Source: Anaerolineaceae bacterium
GTDB taxonomy: Bacteria; Planctomycetota; Phycisphaerae; FEN-1346; JAACEH01
Assembly: GCA_011682595.1 (NCBI GenBank)
Contig: JAACEH010000243.1
Span: 1 to 6,499, forward strand
Reading direction: 5' to 3'
DNA: 6,499 bases
Of the stretch, positions 1 through 5,666 are shown piece by piece; within the stretch, counting starts at the first letter, position 1, and each line of letters opens with the position of its first letter. A program made the translations under genes and the position numbers. The notes under the pieces were generated by a model. It was not told the origin of the DNA, did not search any database, and was given only the letters and a program-made list of their open reading frames with translations.

Positions 1-238
1 CGCGGGGTGCGGTCGCTCACGACACAATTTTCTCCCTGGTTGGGCGACGGCTTAGAAGATTCAGCGATTGGCTGTGGCGTCACGTGGGCGCCTCTGTTCC
101 CTGTGCTGCTTAGCAGATTCGCTCACTGCAACAGCCTGCGAGGCGAAGGTGGGCGTAGGGGGCTTGTATGGCGAGGCGAAGACAGCGAATGTCGCCGCGG
201 TTGGCTGGTCAACCGTGGCAGTAACGAGGAGGGCGAAC
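1..238. other. Left-edge region with no supportable gene
   Basis: No convincing complete gene lies here. One + frame (codons from base 3) is open from the window edge to a TAG at 111-113 and could be the last ~36 codons of an upstream gene, but nothing in it is recognisable. On the - strand a GTG (18-20) reading out of the window has an AGGGAG (32-37) 11 nt upstream, so a divergent gene could start there. Only six codons are visible and this cannot be tested. The remainder is GC-rich sequence whose long ORFs in other frames have no recognisable motif. The one clear structure is the inverted repeat at 194-219, listed separately. Confidence 0.4.
194..219 (+). promoter_or_regulatory. Inverted repeat / hairpin just upstream of the small ORF
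   Basis: GCCGCGGTTG (194-203) pairs with CAACCGTGGC (210-219). The stem is 10 bp with one G·T pair and the loop is 6 nt. It ends 6 nt before the Shine-Dalgarno GAGGAGGG (226-233) of the small ORF at 239. As DNA it could be an operator for a dimeric regulator; as RNA it is a stable hairpin next to the ribosome binding site. The pairing is visible; the role is inference. Confidence 0.45.
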
Positions 239-454
239 ATGATGATCTCGAGCAAGATTCGTCACAAGATGGCCCTGGCCGTAACGACGCTGGCCTTGCG
301 CCGCCTTGGCCGCAAGCGGCCCTACAAGGGCGAGGTCGAGGAGGCCGTCCGCCGAGACTGGAAGACCTCGATGCGTCGGCTGGGCCTGCGCCGCCACATG
401 CCGTGGCACGACCGCTTCCGCCGCTCATGGCTCCGCCTGCACCGCGGGTCGTGA
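239..454 (+). CDS. Small arginine-rich hypothetical protein
   Basis: A 71-codon ORF whose product I do not recognise. The start rests on an unusually strong SD, GAGGAGGG (226-233), 5 nt before the first of two adjacent ATGs (239 and 242); the second ATG gives an 8-nt spacer and may be the true start. The same frame is open further upstream to an ATG at 68, but that extension has no SD and reads like non-coding sequence. The product is strongly basic: about a quarter of its residues are Arg, rising to dense Arg/His/Trp in the C-terminal half (residues 44-70). There is no signal peptide; the short MALAVTTLAL stretch is too weak for a membrane segment. Third codon positions are mostly G or C, as in neighbouring genes, which favours coding. 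It could bind nucleic acid because of its charge, but that is inference. It may also be a chance ORF in a leader. Confidence 0.42.
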   Translation: MMISSKIRHKMALAVTTLALRRLGRKRPYKGEVEEAVRRDWKTSMRRLGLRRHMPWHDRFRRSWLRLHRGS

Positions 455-649
455 CGGCGGCGCAGCCGTTGCAGGGACACGGCATGGGCGTGTCCGTCGA
501 AGGCCCGGAACGCCACGCGGGGGCGGCGCGTGGTGCCCGTGCGAAAAACAACCAACCCGGCCGCAGCCTGTTGCCTGGGAGCTCGCGGTCGTCGGAACTC
601 GGACGCGTAACGCCGAACACCTAACCACCAGGCAAGGAAGGGGTCTGTC
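455..649 (+). promoter_or_regulatory. Leader upstream of the oxidoreductase, with two hairpins
   Basis: A non-coding gap of 195 nt. It contains two perfect 7-bp hairpins, each with a 7-nt loop: GGACACG/CGTGTCC (475-481/489-495) and CCACGCG/CGCGTGG (513-519/527-533, extendable to 511-535 through a G·T). Neither is followed by a T run, so neither is a classical intrinsic terminator. I found no convincing -35/-10 pair. The 3' end carries AAGGAAGGGG (634-643), the ribosome binding site of the oxidoreductase. Confidence 0.4.
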
Positions 650-1861
650 GTGTTAAAGCACGCAATCGTCGGATGCGGAATCATCAGTGGAGTGCACGCC
701 ACGTGCCTGGGCATGGTCAGGGGCAGCCGTCTGGTGGCCGTGATGGACATCGTCCACTCGCGGGCCAAAAAACGCGGCGAAGAGTTCAATGTGCCCTGGT
801 TCACCGATGGCGACAAGATGCTCGCCGAGTGCGACATCGACGTCATCCACGTCTGCACCCCCAGCGGCAACCATCACGAGGTGGCCCTCTGGGCGGCCGC
901 CAACGGCAAGCACGTCTTCTGCGAGAAGCCGATGGACGTGACGCTGGAGGCCATGGACCTGATGGACCAGGCCTTCGCCAGGAGCGGCACGTATTACGGC
1001 GGCTGCTTTATGAACCGCTTCAATCCGCCGGCCCAGGTTTTCAAGGAAGCGGTTGAGGCCGGACGCTTCGGAAAAATAACGACCGCCACGGCCCAGTGCA
1101 TCTGGTGGCGCTCGCAGAAGTATTACGACTCGGGCGACTGGCGCGGCACCTGGGAACTCGACGGCGGCGGGTGCCTGATGAACCAGGGCGTCCACTACGT
1201 CGACCTGCTGCAATGGCTGGTCGGCAGCCCCGTTAAGAGCATCCGGGCCTATACCGGGCTGCTGGCCCACAAGAGAATTGCCGTCGAGGATACGGCCGTG
1301 GCTATCCTGAAGTTCGCCAACGGCGTGCTGGGCGTCATCCACGGTTCGACCGCCGCCTACCCCGGCCCGCACGGCACGGTCGAGGTAGCCGGCGACAAGG
1401 GCAACGCGACCTACGAGGGCAAGATCACCCGCTGGAACTTCGCCGACCAGGCGGCCCGCGATAAACGCATTCTGGCCACCCAGGGTCTGCCCCTGAAGAT
1501 GCGCCGCAAGCCCAAGAAAGGCGGCTCGACCGGCAGCGACCCGGCGGCCCTGGGGGCCTTCCACGTGATGTTTACCGCCGGGTTCCAGGAGTTTTCCGAC
1601 GCCATCCGCAAGGGCAAGCCCAATGCCCTGGGCCTCCAGGAGCACCGCAAGGCGGTCGAGATCATCCTGGGCATCTACGAGTCGGCCCGCCGCGGCGGCG
1701 AGGAAGTCCGCCTGCCGCTCAAGAAGAGCGAAGTCCCCGTGCCGCTGAAGTTGCCGCCGGGTTACGCCAAGCTCACCAAGGGAGCCAGCCGCCCGCCCCT
1801 GCCTGCAGCCATGAAGGCCTTCCGCAAGCAACAGGCGGCCCGGAAGAGGGGCAAGAAATAA
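650..1861 (+). CDS. Gfo/Idh/MocA family NAD(P)-dependent oxidoreductase
   Basis: A 403-residue cytoplasmic dehydrogenase, expected to oxidise or reduce a sugar, inositol or amino-sugar-acid substrate with NAD(P). The N-terminal Rossmann domain (about 1-120) starts with a dinucleotide-binding loop, VGCGIISGVH (7-16). The family CEKP motif is at 91-94, with the likely catalytic Lys93. The C-terminal alpha/beta domain contains WRGTWELDGGG (164-174) and NQGVHYVDL (178-186), where His182 is the expected catalytic histidine. The WWR…YYD…WRGTW block recalls the WlbA/WbpB branch (UDP-GlcNAcA 3-dehydrogenase), but sequence alone does not fix the substrate and no partner sugar genes are nearby. The GTG start has an AAGGAAGGGG SD 6 nt upstream and leads straight into the first beta strand, so it is secure. 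The last ~45 residues are Lys/Arg/Pro-rich and look like a disordered basic tail beyond the fold. Confidence 0.93.
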   Translation: MLKHAIVGCGIISGVHATCLGMVRGSRLVAVMDIVHSRAKKRGEEFNVPWFTDGDKMLAECDIDVIHVCTPSGNHHEVALWAAANGKHVFCEKPMDVTLEAMDLMDQAFARSGTYYGGCFMNRFNPPAQVFKEAVEAGRFGKITTATAQCIWWRSQKYYDSGDWRGTWELDGGGCLMNQGVHYVDLLQWLVGSPVKSIRAYTGLLAHKRIAVEDTAVAILKFANGVLGVIHGSTAAYPGPHGTVEVAGDKGNATYEGKITRWNFADQAARDKRILATQGLPLKMRRKPKKGGSTGSDPAALGAFHVMFTAGFQEFSDAIRKGKPNALGLQEHRKAVEIILGIYESARRGGEEVRLPLKKSEVPVPLKLPPGYAKLTKGASRPPLPAAMKAFRKQQAARKRGKK

Positions 1862-1862
1862 C

Positions 1863-2030
1863 GTAGAGGCGCCCCTTGCCCGCCGTGGCGAGAGTCATGG
1901 AGCGTTCGCCACGGCCGGACAAGCCCGGCCGTGCCACACGGCAAGAAAGGTGTAGCGCGGGTGCTTGCACCCACGCGGATGTGCATCGGATTCGTCCATG
2001 CCCACGCTGGCATGGGCACGGCACCCCAAT
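1863..2030. repeat. Cluster of stacked palindromic repeats between the oxidoreductase and der
   Basis: Nearly the whole intergenic gap is palindromic. GCCGTGGCGA/TCGCCACGGC (1882-1891/1906-1915) is a perfect 10-bp stem. CACGGCCGG/CCGGCCGTG (1910-1918/1925-1933) is a perfect 9-bp stem that shares bases 1910-1915 with the first, so the two are mutually exclusive. GCGCGGGTGC/GCACCCACGC (1955-1964/1967-1976) pairs with one mismatch around TT. TGCCCA/TGGGCA (1999-2004/2013-2018) is a weaker stem. The left end (1863-1879) matches the left end of the element at 5571 in 15 of 17 positions. None has a T run, so this is more like dispersed REP/MITE-type sequence than a terminator, although it may still act on mRNA ends. 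Confidence 0.6.
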
Positions 2031-2032
2031 GC

Positions 2033-2038
2033 GAGGAG
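2033..2038 (+). promoter_or_regulatory. Ribosome binding site that sets the der start
   Basis: GAGGAG lies 10 nt before the ATG at 2049 and 16 nt before the in-frame ATG at 2055. Spacing favours 2049. The longer frame back to a TTG at 1965 runs through the palindromic repeat and has no family sequence, so it is rejected. Confidence 0.6.
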
Positions 2039-2048
2039 TTTGCAGCAA

Positions 2049-3431
2049 ATGCCCATGGGCCTGGTAGCCATTGTCGGTCGGCCGAACGTCGGCAAGTCGA
2101 GCCTCTTTAATTGCCTGGCTCGCCAGCGGATCGCCATTGTCGATCCGACGGCCGGGGTGACCCGCGACCGCATCTCGACCATCATCGAGGCCGAGGACCG
2201 TTACTTCGAACTCATCGACACCGGCGGCATGGGCATCGAGGACTGCGACGCCCTGACCCGCCAGATCGAAGAGCAGATCACCCTGGCCATCGAGGAGGCC
2301 CAGGTGCTGGTCATGGTGGTCGACGTCCGCGAGGGAGTGACGCCCTTGGACCGGCAGGTGGCCGACCGTCTGCGCAAGCAGGACAAGCCGGTCGTCCTGG
2401 TGGCCAACAAGGCCGACAGCGAGAAACACGATACCGACGCGGCGACCTTTTTCGCCCTGGGCCTGGGCGATCCGTTGCCGGTCTCGGCCACCGAGCGGCG
2501 CAACCGCGATCTGCTGATGCGGGCGATTCTCGGCTCGCTGCCACCCAGCGACGTCGAGGGTGAAAAGCCGGTCGAGACGGCCATGAAAATCGCCATCGTC
2601 GGCAAGCGCAACGCGGGCAAGAGCACCTTTATCAACTCGCTGGCCGGCCGGCAGCGGGTCATCGTCAGCGAGGTGCCCGGCACGACGCGCGACAGTGTGG
2701 ACATCCGTATCGAAAAGGACGGCCTGATCTACACGGTCATCGACACCGCGGGGCTGCGCAAAAGGGCGAAGGTTAAAGGCGACATCGAGTTTTACAGCCG
2801 CGTGCGGGCCGAGCAGGCCATCCGCCGGGCCGACGTGGTGATGCACCTGATCGACTCGACGGTGCCGCTGTCGAAGGTCGACAAGCACCTGGGGGGCTTC
2901 ATTTTCGAGCACCGCAAGCCCGTGCTTCTGGTGGTCAACAAGTGGGACCTGGCCAAGGAGGCGGCCACCACGGGCGACTACGGCGAGTACATCGGCCGCG
3001 AGTTGCCGGGCCTGGAGTTCGCCCCCATCGCCTTCACCACCGCCCTGGACGGCCGCAACACCGAACGCTCGCTGGACGTCGCGAGGAGCCTCTTCAAGCA
3101 GGCTCACACGCGGGTCTCGACCTCGCAGATCAACAAGGCGATCGCCGAGGCGGTCCGCCGCCGCAAACCCCCGAGCGGCAAACACGGCCAGATCATTCGG
3201 CTGTATTACGGCACGCAGGTGGCCGTCGATCCGCCGACCGTTACGCTGTTCGTCAACGATCCGGTCCACGTGACGGCCGACTACGCCCGCTACCTGGTAA
3301 ACCGTTTCCGCGAGACGCTGCCCTTTGCCGAGGTGCCGATTCGGCTGGTTTTCCGCCGCAGCGGCGGCCCGGACGAAGCCCGCCAGCAGTCCGTCCGCCT
3401 GCAAGGCAAACGCCAGCGGAGGCACATCTGA
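2049..3431 (+). CDS. der: Ribosome biogenesis GTPase Der (EngA)
   Basis: A 460-residue protein with two tandem GTPase domains and a C-terminal KH-like domain, the typical Der layout and length. It acts in late 50S subunit assembly and is normally essential. Domain 1 has G1 GRPNVGKS (10-17), the GVTRD switch I motif (36-40), G3 DTGG (57-60), G4 NKAD (120-123) and G5 SA (146-147). Domain 2 has G1 GKRNAGKS (185-192), PGTTRD (210-215), G3 DTAG (232-235), G4 NKWD (297-300) and a G5-like TTALDG (330-335). The KH-like region covers about 355-436, followed by a basic, probably disordered tail. The second P-loop reads KRNA where RPNV is usual, but the GxxxxGKS residues are intact, so activity is expected. 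The gene follows a palindromic block and precedes a restriction-modification pair, with no operon partner in view. ATG 2055 would shorten it by only two residues. Confidence 0.97.
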   Translation: MPMGLVAIVGRPNVGKSSLFNCLARQRIAIVDPTAGVTRDRISTIIEAEDRYFELIDTGGMGIEDCDALTRQIEEQITLAIEEAQVLVMVVDVREGVTPLDRQVADRLRKQDKPVVLVANKADSEKHDTDAATFFALGLGDPLPVSATERRNRDLLMRAILGSLPPSDVEGEKPVETAMKIAIVGKRNAGKSTFINSLAGRQRVIVSEVPGTTRDSVDIRIEKDGLIYTVIDTAGLRKRAKVKGDIEFYSRVRAEQAIRRADVVMHLIDSTVPLSKVDKHLGGFIFEHRKPVLLVVNKWDLAKEAATTGDYGEYIGRELPGLEFAPIAFTTALDGRNTERSLDVARSLFKQAHTRVSTSQINKAIAEAVRRRKPPSGKHGQIIRLYYGTQVAVDPPTVTLFVNDPVHVTADYARYLVNRFRETLPFAEVPIRLVFRRSGGPDEARQQSVRLQGKRQRRHI

Positions 3432-3471
3432 CCACGCTGGGGCCTCGGCCGGTGCATGGAAAGAATGCGCT

Positions 3472-3499
3472 TAGACATGCTGGTCGAGTTCAGTACAAT
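3472..3499 (+). promoter_or_regulatory. Sigma70-type promoter for the restriction-modification pair
   Basis: A -35 box TAGACA (3472-3477, 5/6 to TTGACA) and a -10 box TACAAT (3494-3499, 5/6 to TATAAT) are separated by 16 bp. Transcription would start near 3506. That leaves the in-frame ATG at 3505 without a leader and supports the downstream start at 3553. It is the best promoter match in the window and lies only about 40 bp after der, so the cassette appears to bring its own promoter. Confidence 0.6.
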
Positions 3500-3538
3500 G
3501 GTAAATGCAACGTTGGCCGGACAGGGGGCGTGCTTTAC

Positions 3539-3544
3539 GAGGGG
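3539..3544 (+). promoter_or_regulatory. Ribosome binding site of the methyltransferase
   Basis: GAGGGG lies 8 nt before ATG 3553. The alternative ATG at 3505 has no SD and coincides with the predicted transcription start, so 3553 is chosen. Confidence 0.55.
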
Positions 3545-3552
3545 CCGATACG

Positions 3553-4509
3553 ATGGGCAAGGCGAAAAATGCCATTCCGTCTAAGAAGCCGTCATTGGCT
3601 AATCGCCGTTTGCGGAACCACCGGCCGCATTCTTACGAGATTCACAAGATTGATGCCTTTCGCTGGCTACAGGAAGCACCGCAACACTCGATTCATGCTG
3701 TCGTTACCGACCCCCCCTATGGCTTGATCGAGTACAGTGAACCCCAATTGGAGAAGATGAAGAACGGCAAAGGTGGTGTGTGGCGCATACCTCCGTCTTA
3801 CGATGGCTGCCAACGTCGGCCTCTTCCGCGGTTCACCGTGCTCACCGCAAAGGACAAGTCTGCGCTTCGGATGTTCTTTGTGAGACTTGCCGAATTGCTC
3901 ATGCCCGTGCTTGTGCCCGGCGCCCACGTTTTCATAGCAACCAATCCTCTGGTTTCCTACCTTGTCTACGAGCCTTTTATCGCCGCAGGTTTCGAGAAGA
4001 GGGGAGAAATCATCCGTGTCGTGCAAACGCTTCGTGGCGGGGACAGGCCGAAGAACGCTCACAACGAGTTTTCTGATATATCGGTCATGCCCAGATCGTG
4101 CTGGGAACCGTGGGGTCTTTTTCGCAAGCCGTGCCAGGGTCGAGTTCAGGACAATTTGCGAAAATGGGGGACTGGAGGTCTGCGCAGAACATCGTCCAGT
4201 GAGCCCTTCAAGGATCTCATTTGCTCCTCCCCCGCGCGCGGTTACGAACGCGAGATGGCAACTCATCCTTCGTTGAAGCCACAGCATTTCTTGAGACAAA
4301 TAGTGCGCGCTTCTCTGCCTTTGGGCAAGGGCGTCATCCTCGATCCGTTCATGGGGTCAGGGTCGACGATAGCCGCCGCCACGGCCTGTGGCCTGAAAAG
4401 TATCGGCCTCGAAAGAGAGAAGGAATACTTCGCGATGGCACGGAAAGTCATCCCTGCCTTGGCGGCTTACGAACCGAAGGAGCCTAACGGCAATGGCCAG
4501 AAAAAATGA
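3553..4509 (+). CDS. Beta-class site-specific DNA methyltransferase (N6-adenine or N4-cytosine)
   Basis: A 318-residue AdoMet-dependent DNA methyltransferase of the N6_N4_Mtase type. Catalytic motif IV DPPY is near the N terminus (53-56). The AdoMet-binding motif I, DPFMGSGST (264-272), is near the C terminus and is preceded by HPSLKPQ (238-244). This circular order (IV … target recognition … X-I) defines the beta class. DPPY favours N6-adenine, since N4-cytosine enzymes more often have SPPY. Residues from about 150 to 235 have no family motif and are the likely target-recognition region, so the recognition site cannot be read. The following ORF overlaps it by 17 nt, which implies translational coupling. 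GC is visibly lower than in der: a hand count of 60 nt at 3841-3900 gives 52%, against 68% at 2281-2340, which suggests horizontal acquisition. It is most likely the modification half of a type II system. Confidence 0.92.
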   Translation: MGKAKNAIPSKKPSLANRRLRNHRPHSYEIHKIDAFRWLQEAPQHSIHAVVTDPPYGLIEYSEPQLEKMKNGKGGVWRIPPSYDGCQRRPLPRFTVLTAKDKSALRMFFVRLAELLMPVLVPGAHVFIATNPLVSYLVYEPFIAAGFEKRGEIIRVVQTLRGGDRPKNAHNEFSDISVMPRSCWEPWGLFRKPCQGRVQDNLRKWGTGGLRRTSSSEPFKDLICSSPARGYEREMATHPSLKPQHFLRQIVRASLPLGKGVILDPFMGSGSTIAAATACGLKSIGLEREKEYFAMARKVIPALAAYEPKEPNGNGQKK

Positions 4510-5101
4510 TTTCGACAAGGCGGTTTCATTGCCGGCCGGCTTGACCGTTACTGCAATACGAAAGGCCATAGAGTATGTGGAACGCGAATTGGCCGAACTT
4601 ATCGAAATCTACTTTGAACAAGCGAACGTGTTCAGCGCTATTGTAGGGATTTATGCCACCAAGGCGCTTGATGCAAACAGCGTCTATGAGAAGAGCCGCC
4701 ACGCCGACACTGCACAACAGCGTTTTCCCGACCTGAAGAAAAGAGGAAGCGGCAACCGGCCCAAGCCTGAAGAATCACTCGAATGCAAAGCCAGCAAGAG
4801 GCCGTGGGCGATACAGTCGCACTACGACCATCCGGGCTGGTATATCGTTTGGCGCTACCTTGTTGACCCGACGTGTTCCCTGGAGCCGAAACGCCCGGTG
4901 ATCATTTGGCGGGTTGATATTGTCTTCATTGCCAAGGAAGACTGGAAATATGAAGGCAGCACGGCAGGCGCAAGAGGTGGGGGCCGTACCCATACTTTCG
5001 GGCTCCAGAATCCCGCGACCAAGCTCAAGGGCAAGGCCGTCTATCGGCGAAGCGACGTCCGAGTCAGCGGTGGCAAAGCGGTGCCGCGAAACGGCGATTA
5101 G
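4493..5101 (+). CDS. Putative PD-(D/E)XK restriction endonuclease, partner of the methyltransferase
   Basis: A 202-residue protein that I cannot place in a named family. The ATG overlaps the end of the methyltransferase gene by 17 nt and has AAGGAG (4477-4482) 10 nt upstream. The N-terminal half is helical and acidic (VERELAELIEIYFEQ, about 29-43). Then come FPD (78-80) and, after a short loop, a strand with LECK (96-99). Asp80 with Glu97-x-Lys99 fits the PD-(D/E)XK nuclease core, and the upstream acidic helix fits too. Further on are the aromatic stretch SHYDHPGWYIVWRYLVDP (109-126), a beta strand VIIWRVDIVFI (136-146) and a glycine-rich GSTAGARGGGRTHTFG (155-170). These look like conserved functional segments, perhaps for DNA contact. 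There is no signal peptide or membrane segment. GC is low at the 5' end (42% by hand at 4561-4620). Context makes it the probable cognate nuclease; a non-nuclease accessory protein is the alternative. Confidence 0.6.
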   Translation: MARKNDFDKAVSLPAGLTVTAIRKAIEYVERELAELIEIYFEQANVFSAIVGIYATKALDANSVYEKSRHADTAQQRFPDLKKRGSGNRPKPEESLECKASKRPWAIQSHYDHPGWYIVWRYLVDPTCSLEPKRPVIIWRVDIVFIAKEDWKYEGSTAGARGGGRTHTFGLQNPATKLKGKAVYRRSDVRVSGGKAVPRNGD

Positions 5102-5153
5102 CATGCCTGATGCCCGCCCAATTGGCTTCAGGGGCCGGATCGGGTGAAATTGC

Positions 5154-5182
5154 TTGCATTCCGGGAGGGGGGGGGTTAAAAT
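5154..5182 (+). promoter_or_regulatory. Probable rpmE promoter with a G9 tract in the spacer
   Basis: TTGCAT (5154-5159, a weak -35) and TAAAAT (5177-5182, 5/6 to TATAAT) are 17 bp apart. The last nine bases of the spacer are a run of G (5167-5175). Transcription would start near 5189, giving a leader of about 65 nt before rpmE. The -10 box is good; the -35 box is only partial. Confidence 0.45.
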
Positions 5183-5254
5183 TTCGTGTTCTAAACTTCG
5201 CTGGGACCAACACCATGGCCCCGCCAGGGCCGTGAGTCTGAGAGGAAACGAGTC

Positions 5255-5485
5255 GTGAAGAAGAAACTTCATCCCGAATACGTCGAGTGCACGGTGACCT
5301 GCGGTTGCGGGAACACGTTTCAGACCCGCAGCACAAGGGCCCAGATAAAGATTGAGATCTGCTCGAGCTGCCATCCGTTCTATACCGGCACCCAGAAGCT
5401 GGTCGATGCGGCCGGCCGCGTGGAGAAGTTCCAGAAGAAGTACAACTGGGACAAGCGCAAGGCCTCGGCCACCGCCGGCAAGTAG
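5255..5485 (+). CDS. rpmE: 50S ribosomal protein L31
   Basis: A 76-residue ribosomal protein of the large subunit, which sits at the central protuberance and helps bridge the two subunits. The N terminus MKKKLHPEY and the segment around GNTFQTRST are typical of L31. Cys16, Cys18, Cys36 and Cys39 (CxC…CxxC) form the zinc-binding set of the C+ type, so this is the zinc-dependent form rather than the cysteine-free paralogue. Length is normal; the C terminus ends in a short basic tail. The start is GTG with AGAGGA (5241-5246) 8 nt upstream. It is followed by an intrinsic terminator and then prfA. rpmE next to prfA is a common bacterial arrangement, but here the terminator suggests separate transcripts. 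No Zur-like operator is evident. Confidence 0.95.
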   Translation: MKKKLHPEYVECTVTCGCGNTFQTRSTRAQIKIEICSSCHPFYTGTQKLVDAAGRVEKFQKKYNWDKRKASATAGK

Positions 5486-5500
5486 CTGCTTATCGAGAAG

Positions 5501-5545
5501 AGGGCGGACGGCGCTCCACAAGAGCGAGCACGTCCGCCCTTTCTA
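5501..5545 (+). terminator. Intrinsic terminator after rpmE
   Basis: AGGGCGGACG (5501-5510) pairs perfectly with CGTCCGCCCT (5531-5540). Inside is a second small stem, CGCTC/GAGCG (5512-5516/5522-5526). The main stem is followed directly by TTCTATGTT. It begins 15 nt after the rpmE stop codon and would end that transcript before prfA. Confidence 0.8.
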
Positions 5546-5570
5546 TGTTCAGACGTCGTGCCGTCATCTT

Positions 5571-5637
5571 GTAGGGGCACCCCTTGCGGGTGCCCGTGAG
5601 AAGCCGGCAGGCGGGCGGGGGCAAGCCCCGCCCCTAC
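5571..5637. repeat. 67-bp palindromic element with 8-bp terminal inverted repeats
   Basis: The ends are perfect inverted repeats, GTAGGGGC (5571-5578) and GCCCCTAC (5630-5637). Inside are two hairpins of identical design (8-bp stem, 5-nt loop): GGGCACCC/GGGTGCCC (5575-5582/5588-5595) and GGGCGGGG/CCCCGCCC (5613-5620/5626-5633). The left 17 nt match the repeat block at 1863 in 15 positions, so it is probably one copy of a dispersed family. No reading frame is present. It resembles a REP/BIME- or MITE-type sequence and lies between the rpmE terminator and the prfA ribosome binding site. Confidence 0.65.
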
Positions 5638-5666
5638 GCGGTTCTGTCATCCGGAGGCCGTTACCC

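Noticed and set aside
7..624. 205-codon + strand frame at the left edge
   Set aside because: The product is low-complexity Gly/Arg/Pro with no motif, and it overlaps the better supported small ORF and the hairpins.
653..1831. Long - strand open frame opposite the oxidoreductase
   Set aside because: It is antisense to a clear Gfo/Idh gene. Its Ala/Gly/Leu/Arg/Val-rich product has no family motif; such frames arise easily in GC-rich coding DNA.
1965..2048. Longer der start at TTG 1965 or ATG 1998
   Set aside because: The extra residues come from palindromic repeat sequence, have no Der similarity and no SD; the SD at 2033-2038 points to ATG 2049.
2051..2060. Palindrome GCCCATGGGC across the der start
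   Set aside because: Ten bases of GC-rich palindrome around an ATG is expected often by chance and has no flanking symmetry.
1773..3425. 550-codon - strand frame opposite der
   Set aside because: It lies antisense to the whole der gene and crosses the repeat block. The product is low in structure and has no recognisable domain.
3505..3552. Upstream ATG for the methyltransferase
   Set aside because: It coincides with the predicted transcription start and has no SD; GAGGGG is well placed for ATG 3553.
5102..5150. Terminator after the restriction-modification pair
   Set aside because: I looked for a stem followed by T residues and found only short GC-rich matches without a T run.
4775..5521. 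248-codon - strand frame opposite the nuclease candidate and rpmE
   Set aside because: It overlaps rpmE, the terminator stem and the nuclease ORF, and has no recognisable domain.
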